22,407 nt of DNA from Selaginella moellendorffii (lineage: Eukaryota; Streptophyta; Lycopodiopsida; Selaginellales; Selaginellaceae): assembly GCF_000143415.4 (NCBI RefSeq), contig NW_003314300.1, forward strand, positions 453,744 through 476,150, written 5' to 3'. A program made the translations under genes and the position numbers. The notes under the pieces were generated by a model. The model was not told the DNA's origin, searched no databases, and saw only the letters and a program-made list of their open reading frames with translations. The stretch's first letter is position 1, and the number at the start of each line of letters is the position of its first letter. Positions 16,931-22,407 of the stretch are shown here, one piece after another.

Positions 16931-17519
16931 CACCACTATCCTATGGACATGTGGCATGTGACACATAGCATATGACACATGGCATATAGAGGGTTTAAGT
17001 TTCGCTTCGTGGTGTTATCCTATGGTAATCACCATAAGATAAAAGGTAAAAACCACGTATGCTACAACTACACATGGGCCTCTTTATGCCCATTGTTAGT
17101 CATGCTAAAATCCTTTTTAGCTTGTTCCAATTTAGACATACAGATTTCTCCTGTCTCTACAACCTTGGATATTGGATAGCACTTTCTATCCATTATTCGC
17201 TAGGGATTTAGTCCTTTAGGCTTTATTTAATACCCTTATGATGCTTTATCTAATACCCTTATGATACTAAACACCACTTTTTGGTGTTTTAAAGTGTTTA
17301 GATGTCTCAATGATAGCCTTCTTTGACAATGAGCATTTCCCTTTTTAACATTAATTTACTAATTTGCAACATAAACAATTTATCCCTCCAAGAGATATAT
17401 CTAACTACTTTATCCAAACAAGAAGTTTTGGGTAGTTAACTTCTACTAATTCAATCAATTAAGTTACATCTTTTACTTAGTTGCTTCATAGTTGTCAAGT
17501 GCTACAACTTATTGTTAGT
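16931..17519. other. Spacer between the inverted arms
   Basis: About 590 bp without recognised coding. It contains short direct repeats (GGCATGTGACACATAGCATA-type, about 16,950-16,990), a small hairpin ATCCTATGGT/ACCATAAGAT (17,017-17,040), and a 23-bp tandem pair at 17,221-17,266. Confidence 0.6.
17221..17266. repeat. 23-bp tandem duplication
   Basis: Two adjacent units of CTTTAT(T/C)TAATACCCTTAT plus GAT(G/A), at 17,221-17,243 and 17,244-17,266, differ at two positions. Confidence 0.88.
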
Positions 17520-17896
17520 GGAGTAAAACCCAAGTTTTAAGGCCTTAGGCCACTGAATGAAGGAATAAAGTTAAACTCTTAAGTATGGAGCCAATGAGTG
17601 AAGAAACTAAAGCATAGAATGACTTTTGAGTGTACAACCGAAGGAATGAAAGGTTAGGAGCATAGAGCAACTTGGAATAGTCCTAGAGCATTTAACATCC
17701 TAATGTTAGAACCAACATGTAAAATGGAGCTAAATAAAGTTTGGCACTATTTTAGTATACTGGTGGTCTAATGCGAGGATATGGGTACTCCACTAGCTAG
17801 CATAGTGTGGAATTTGGGCTTAGACCCAAACTTGAAGCAAAATAAAGATATGCATGTAAGCAAGCGCTAGACTATGCCTCAAGTTGGTCAAACAAT

Positions 17897-18002
17897 GGTG
17901 GGGGTTCCCCGATTTTTTCTATAATTTTGGGGCCCCTTTCCCCTTTTTTTGGCCCCCCCCCCCCCCCCTTAACCCTTTTCCTGGCCCCCCCCCCCCCCCC
18001 CC
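17897..18002. other. Homopolymer-rich stretch, probable sequencing or assembly artefact
   Basis: This stretch is built almost entirely of homopolymer blocks, including C runs of 16 (17,953-17,968) and 18 (17,985-18,002) and clumps such as GGGGCCCC and TTTCCCC. The left arm, which aligns well on both sides, has only nine G followed by the ordinary module core here. Such blocky sequence after a long G/C run is typical of failed reads through the run. Confidence 0.6.
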
Positions 18003-18381
18003 TTCTTCTGAAGAGCACACACTTTGGACTTTCACCCCTTGTCACCTTTAATACCAAGAGTTAGTCTCTAGAACAAGCATGAAATTTATTAAATGTGGAA
18101 TTGTGTTAGATTGTGAATTTAGATATGAAATCAACACCATTGTGTTCAATATGATCTTTAAATTTTATAGATATACCAAAATAAATTAGCAAATGTAGAC
18201 ACTTTCTATAAATAGTAATTAGGACCGAATAGGACCAACACATGGGACATGATAGCAAGGGTGTTTAGTAGACACGGTAAGCTATCATTTGGCAATATTG
18301 AGGGATCAAGCTTAATATTGCAGAGGTTCCTAATACTAGCAAGTGCAAGCCAATATATAAACTTCTCATACTGAGTTGAGT

Positions 18382-18801
18382 ATGCTTAGCAAGAAACACA
18401 TAAAAGTTCCTATTTTATGTTTATTTGGCATAAGTACATACATAATAACCAATTTCTCAACTAGCTTAAGTAGAGATTAATAAAGGGTCTAACAATATTA
18501 ACCTTCTGCCGTTATGGCAATAAGGAAAAAATATCTGAAAGGACTAACTGACAAACAACTTTTGATACCCGCAATCATATTTGCAACATATGCTCAGCAA
18601 GAAATATACAAGAGTGTTCCTACCTTATATTTATTCAGTATAAATATATATATAATGACCAATTTTTTAACTAACTTAGGTGGAGACTAATAAAGGATCT
18701 AGCAATACCGACCTCTTGCCATCATGGCAGTAAAAAAAGAATGTTTAAAAGGATTCACTGATAGGTAACTTTTAATACCTGCAGTCATATTTGTGACAAC
18801 T
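18382..18801. repeat. 208-bp tandem duplication in the right arm
   Basis: Units at 18,382-18,589 and 18,590-18,801 align throughout: each starts ATGCT(T/C)AGCAAGAAA, contains GAGA(T/C)TAATAAAGG(G/A)TCTA and ends near TCATATTTG.(A/G)CAAC. The left arm has one equivalent unit (about 15,945-16,155). The two units are diverged by roughly a fifth by eye, so the duplication is old. Confidence 0.85.
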
Positions 18802-20873
18802 TAGGCTCATGGGTGAAGCACATTAACAACTTAAGGTTACATTTTGAGTTAGCAAAAATTAATGGTAACCTATTAGTGGTTATTATGAGTTATTACCATA
18901 TTACTATGGGTAAAAGTAAACCTCTATGAGTTTGCTATAAGTTGCAAATAGGTTGGTCTATAGTTTTTTTAGCATAGCACTAGTGGATCCTTACTATACA
19001 TGATTATAAATTAACCAATCAAGATTGTAGGGATTAATTTATTGAATCAAGTAATCATTATTGTGCTCTCTCATAAACTTATATTACATTTATCTGAAAG
19101 TACTGCAAATATAATCTTAAGGTTTAGTTAAGTTGAGTCAGAAAAAAGAGTTATTAGGGATGAGTGCTACTTTTGTTGAGATACCAAGCTCGTCAGAGAT
19201 GAAAGTTGTGGCAATGGTTTCCACCTGAGCCCATTGCTTCTTTCACCCAAAGTATTAAACACATAAATTATCTTCTCTTCTTTGAGAAATGATTTATAAT
19301 AAAGTGTGATTTTATTGTTTATATTCATGAAAGCACTATTTTGATTTATGTTAGTTATAATGGTTTTACAAATGGTGTGTTGTGGGATGGATAATGGAGA
19401 AGAGGTAAATCATTTAACTAGATTTACCATCAAAAGGCATAGGTTATATTATTCAATTCTTTTTTAAAGAGCTTTACTATTGCTAGATTAGTTTTGAGTT
19501 TAGTTGGAAAAAAATTTCCTTACACTTAAAGGTCTCTAGAAAATGAAAAGGTGATAACGATAAATCATCTAGAATATTTAGGGGTTGTGTTAGGTGATTA
19601 TAGATTGTTATAAGAACTTGAAACCACCAATATAATTGTTGATAACCATAATAGAAACAAAACCAAAGCCATAACATAGATATCAATCAATTATGAATTC
19701 TTAATAAATTAGTTGTAACTCGATATACAGCTGCCAAATGCTCAAATCATTCAATGCTATTTGAAAATTGAAATCTATAGCATAAATCACTCTATTTAAG
19801 CTTCTCAGCCCGGAGTTTTAGAGTTTTAGGATCAAGGAAAAATTATGTAAGGAAACTTGATCACAGAATTGAAAACTCAACCCATCAATTAGAATTAAAA
19901 AAGGCACTATGAATTAGGGAAAAAATTCAAGACATAGTCAGAAATATTTTGAGATGATAAATGGGTATAGTTGAATGGTTATGGATGGTCATGTAAGGTG
20001 CCATTTACATGGCACATAATGGCCATTAGATTGTAAAATATGAGGAATATTTGATTTCACATGGGGAATATCCAAGTTTACACATAGAATATTCTTTTAG
20101 GACCAATAAAGGAATGCCATGTGTCCTGTTTTTCACAATCGTTTTTCCACACAATATACTTCTACAAGTGGGAGAGAGGGAAAAAGGAGCGAGATGACAG
20201 TAGAATAGAATGAACGAATCTAAAGGGGAAGCCTAGCTACTATGACTAAAATGTGTATTCCCTGTTTGGGCAGGCTGATTGAGTTTCAATTGACTTTGGC
20301 ATAATGAGCCCTCCCAAACATGTGTCTTTGTTTATTTTTTCAATGGAGCGCTTTTTAAAAGTAGGTGGTAATTGAGTTATAACTCTTATTAGAGTAGTTG
20401 TATAATTTTACCTACATAGAAAATATTCACTAGGTGAAAATTCTCTCATTTCGATGCAACATATATGTACATTTCTCCAAGTCCCTTAGCAACTGATACA
20501 AAAAACAAGTCACCCTTAGCACTGTTCACTCAACTATGTCATCTTGCAATTCTCCACCTAATGGTGACTGCTGCCCTCCAACCATGGTTGCTGTGGTCAT
20601 CGCCTCCGCAGTGCATCTAGTGCCAAATCACCACGTCGAGCCTCCTTTGTTACCGTGTCTGGTGGTCTCCATTTCCACTTGACCTCTCCCTTGTGTTCTA
20701 CTCCATAGCATGGAGTCCATATGTAAGTGATTAAATTTTCCATTCCACTTTAGTCACTTAATCACACCATCGGGCACTTGGAGAAGTCTCACATACAACC
20801 TCCGTAAATCCTATTCTAGACTTAAGGACTTGCTAGCCCCAAAAATGGCATCCATGCCACTCAACCATTGCAC
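18802..20873. other. AT-rich stretch without recognised genes
   Basis: About 2 kb with no coding, RNA gene or known element that I can support. Readings are short and unrelated to any family I know. Small local features are a perfect 7-bp hairpin GTGCCAT/ATGGCAC at 19,998-20,015 and the foldback at 20,263-20,320. From about 20,500 the composition turns GC-richer and pyrimidine-rich before repeat copy E begins. It may be old host intergenic DNA or a repeat too decayed to see. Confidence 0.5.
20263..20320. repeat. Small foldback with 14-bp imperfect inverted ends
   Basis: TGTTTGGGCAGGCT (20,263-20,276) and AGCCCTCCCAAACA (20,307-20,320) are inverted with 12 of 14 matches around a 30-bp loop. 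TGTTTGGG-type ends occur in some plant MITEs, but no target duplication is evident and the size is very small. Confidence 0.35.
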
Positions 20874-21664
20874 TTGGTCCAAGTACGCCACATGTCCAAT
20901 CCCATGACCGACACCCTAAGGTACCACCGACATATCAGCCCGTTACGCTAAGGCCATGCCCATTCACCTTGGTCACACCGGTGGTCTAACACCACCTACA
21001 TCACAGTTCCGTCTTTCAAAGACTAGGCCATCCGTCCATGAGTGATCATCCTAGATCCACTCCTTAGCATCCTTAGGATGCCCCCAAACATGGGGAATAG
21101 CATTCCCCAATATCTCTTTTCCGGTCCCCACCAAGTCCCTTTTCTGCCCATGGCCGTATTCGCCAACATTGCCACTAGATCAAGGCTCACAAGCCCGACG
21201 ATTAAGTCCCATGGTCCTCTGGGACTTCCTCCCCACACAACTGTATCCTTGATCACTACACCAGAGGATTGCTCCTCTTCCTTTCCATAGTTTGGGCTTT
21301 TAGGACAACATTTAGGAACACCGTGGCCCTACACATGCTTTGTGGGTACTCTCCCCGCCTTCCACCTTTTGGTGCTCTAGCCATGGCTTAGAGCGAGGTT
21401 CCGTTAAGCCACACCAGGTATCCAAGTAGGTAGTGCCACCCACACTTGGACTGGGAGCATCGACCATTCAATCTTCCGGGGGAATTAGAGTCGGCTCTTG
21501 AACACTTCACCAAGCTACCCCACTTGTCGGTCTGTATTCACTTTAGTCTTGGACTTCCCAATGGTCAACTCATCACCCAACACCTGGGTACAACCTTCCT
21601 GGGCCAAATTAGCCTTTCCTGGCCAAACTGGCTCCACTAGGCTCCAACCCCTACACTCTCCCTC
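20874..21664 (-). repeat. Leader-like part of the D/E repeat, copy E
   Basis: Copy E aligns with 12,351-13,127 in the same orientation, and is somewhat GC-richer and retains more CpG. It keeps an open plus-strand reading of 82 codons (21,042-21,290) with a diverged, frameshifted equivalent in copy D. Substitutions between copies are not concentrated at third positions, so I treat it as non-coding. Confidence 0.75.
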
Positions 21665-21753
21665 CTATACTTTTGGAATCCCCCACAGCCCCCCCCGCCC
21701 CCCCTTGGGGGATGATCACTTTAGGCTTTCACCCAACAACCTGTATTAGTATT
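21665..21753 (-). repeat. Poly-G module, minus orientation, copy E
   Basis: On the minus strand the order is ATACTAATACAGGTTG, GGGTGAAAGCCTAAAG, TGATCATCCCCCAAG, G runs of seven and eight separated by C, CTGTGGG, and GATTCCAAAAGTATAGGAGG. This is the fullest copy of the module in the window. The run of G after a short stem-like TCATCCCC stretch could form a G-quadruplex on this strand. Confidence 0.8.
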
Positions 21754-22076
21754 CGGACTCAGACTCGGACTTGAACTCGGACTCGGACTCGGTCTCTGTC
21801 CTGGTTTCAGGCTCGGACTCAGTCTCGATCTCAGTTCCATCTCGGACTCCATCTTGGGTCCATCTCAGACTCCATCTCGGGTCCATATCGGACTCCATCT
21901 TGGGTCCATCTCGGACTCCATCTTGGGTCCATCTCGGGTCCATCTCAGGTCCATCTCGGACTCCAACTCGGGTCCCTCTCGGACTCCATCTCGGACTCCA
22001 TCTCGGGTCCATCTTGAACTCCATCTCGGACTCCATCTTGGGTCCATCTCGGGTCCATCTCGAACTCTATCTCGTG
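21754..22076 (-). repeat. GGACTC and CCATCTCGGACT tandem arrays, copy E
   Basis: A six-base array (GGACTC variants, 21,754-21,835) is followed by an array of alternating 12-base CCATCTCGGACT and 11-base CCATCTCGGGT units (21,836-22,076). It is about twice as long as in copy D. Open readings across it on both strands are artefacts of the repeat. Confidence 0.92.
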
Positions 22077-22407
22077 TCATGTGTTGGTCCTCATGTGTCC
22101 CTTTTCTAGAGACTCACTTATTGCTTGCTTTGTGCTTGTTCCTCGAGCACTTTGTTGGGAGTTCCACTCCCACTCTTGACCTTTCAAGTCGAAGCTTTTA
22201 GTCCAAACGTGTTATGCTCGTTTGGCTTTCGCTTCGGCCACTACCACGTGGCACCCTTTCAACTCCACTTTGGGGCCTAGGGATTTTGTGTCTCACATTT
22301 CCACCACCCCTAGACGAAGTTTGATGTCCTCATCGAAACATAAACTATTTTATAAAAGTATACCAACATATATTACCCTTTTCACTCTTGGCACTCGCCA
22401 ATATTTG
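22077..22407 (-). repeat. LTR-like flank of the D/E repeat, copy E (cut by the window end)
   Basis: From about 22,140 this aligns with 13,385-13,650 to the last base of the window, with blocks such as GGAGTTCCACTCCCACTCT and CACCACCCCTAGACGAAGTT. A roughly 60-bp stretch (22,077-22,140) is absent from copy D. Confidence 0.72.

Larger units (their letters stand above)
17520..18801 (-). repeat. Long inverted repeat, right arm
   Basis: This is the reverse-complement partner of 15,945-16,930. It is longer because of a 208-bp tandem duplication at its outer end (18,382-18,801) and about 100 bp of poor-looking sequence at 17,897-18,002, where the left arm has the poly-G module. Outside the duplication the homology stops at about 18,801, matching the left arm's end at about 15,945. 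No target duplication at the outer edges was recognised. Confidence 0.85.

Noticed and set aside
17872-18057. Gly/Lys-rich minus-strand reading
   Set aside because: It is a translation of the homopolymer-rich, probably mis-called stretch.
18802-20873. A host gene in the AT-rich stretch
   Set aside because: Only readings shorter than about 70 codons without recognisable domains or splice-linked exons were found.
21746-22201. Long overlapping open readings on both strands of the window's right end
   Set aside because: Again produced by the 11/12-base and six-base arrays; the repeat, not selection, keeps them open.

Overview
This window looks like gene-free nuclear heterochromatin from a land plant, probably a seed plant with many old retroelements. 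I cannot name the species. The evidence is a decayed Ty3/gypsy chromovirus of ordinary plant type, two miniature LTR elements primed by initiator-Met tRNA, and layers of diverged LTR-like sequence. I found no host protein gene, tRNA, rRNA or CRISPR array. Every coding trace belongs to a retrotransposon and is broken by stops and frameshifts.

Positions 1 to about 11,570 hold one plus-strand chromovirus, called element A here: gag, protease, RT, RNase H, integrase, chromodomain. Four later insertions split it, each flanked by an exact 5-bp target duplication. They are a 194-bp solo LTR at 374-567 (CAAAA), a complete 5.56-kb minus-strand chromovirus called element B at 1513-7068 (AGAAC), a 599-bp TRIM-like element at 7856-8454 (AGGAG), and a 726-bp TRIM-like element at 10260-10985 (CAAAC). 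The solo LTR and the 726-bp element are one family in opposite orientations. Conceptual removal of each insertion plus one target copy brings the flanking A coding back into one frame. Element B is unlike its host: its protease, RT, integrase, chromodomain and PPT context look like the fungal/vertebrate (Tcn1/sushi-like) branch of chromoviruses.

Positions 11,570-15,950 hold A's 3' non-coding (LTR-like) region and, head to head with it, a minus-oriented relative. Both carry arrays of degenerate GAGTCC-type repeats and a shared module (GGGTGAAAGCCC, then a poly-G run, then TTCCAAAAGTATAG). A second copy of this minus-oriented repeat occupies about 20,870-22,407 and runs off the window.

Positions 15,945-18,801 form a long diverged inverted repeat, with arms of about 1 kb around a 0.6-kb loop. 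The left arm carries the same poly-G module. In the right arm that site is replaced by about 100 bases of homopolymer-rich sequence that looks like unreliable base calling. Positions 18,802-20,870 are AT-rich and I recognise nothing substantial there.

The main points of interest are the four-fold nest with clean target duplications, the fungal/vertebrate-like chromovirus B, the two TRIM families, and the poly-G module found in several elements.
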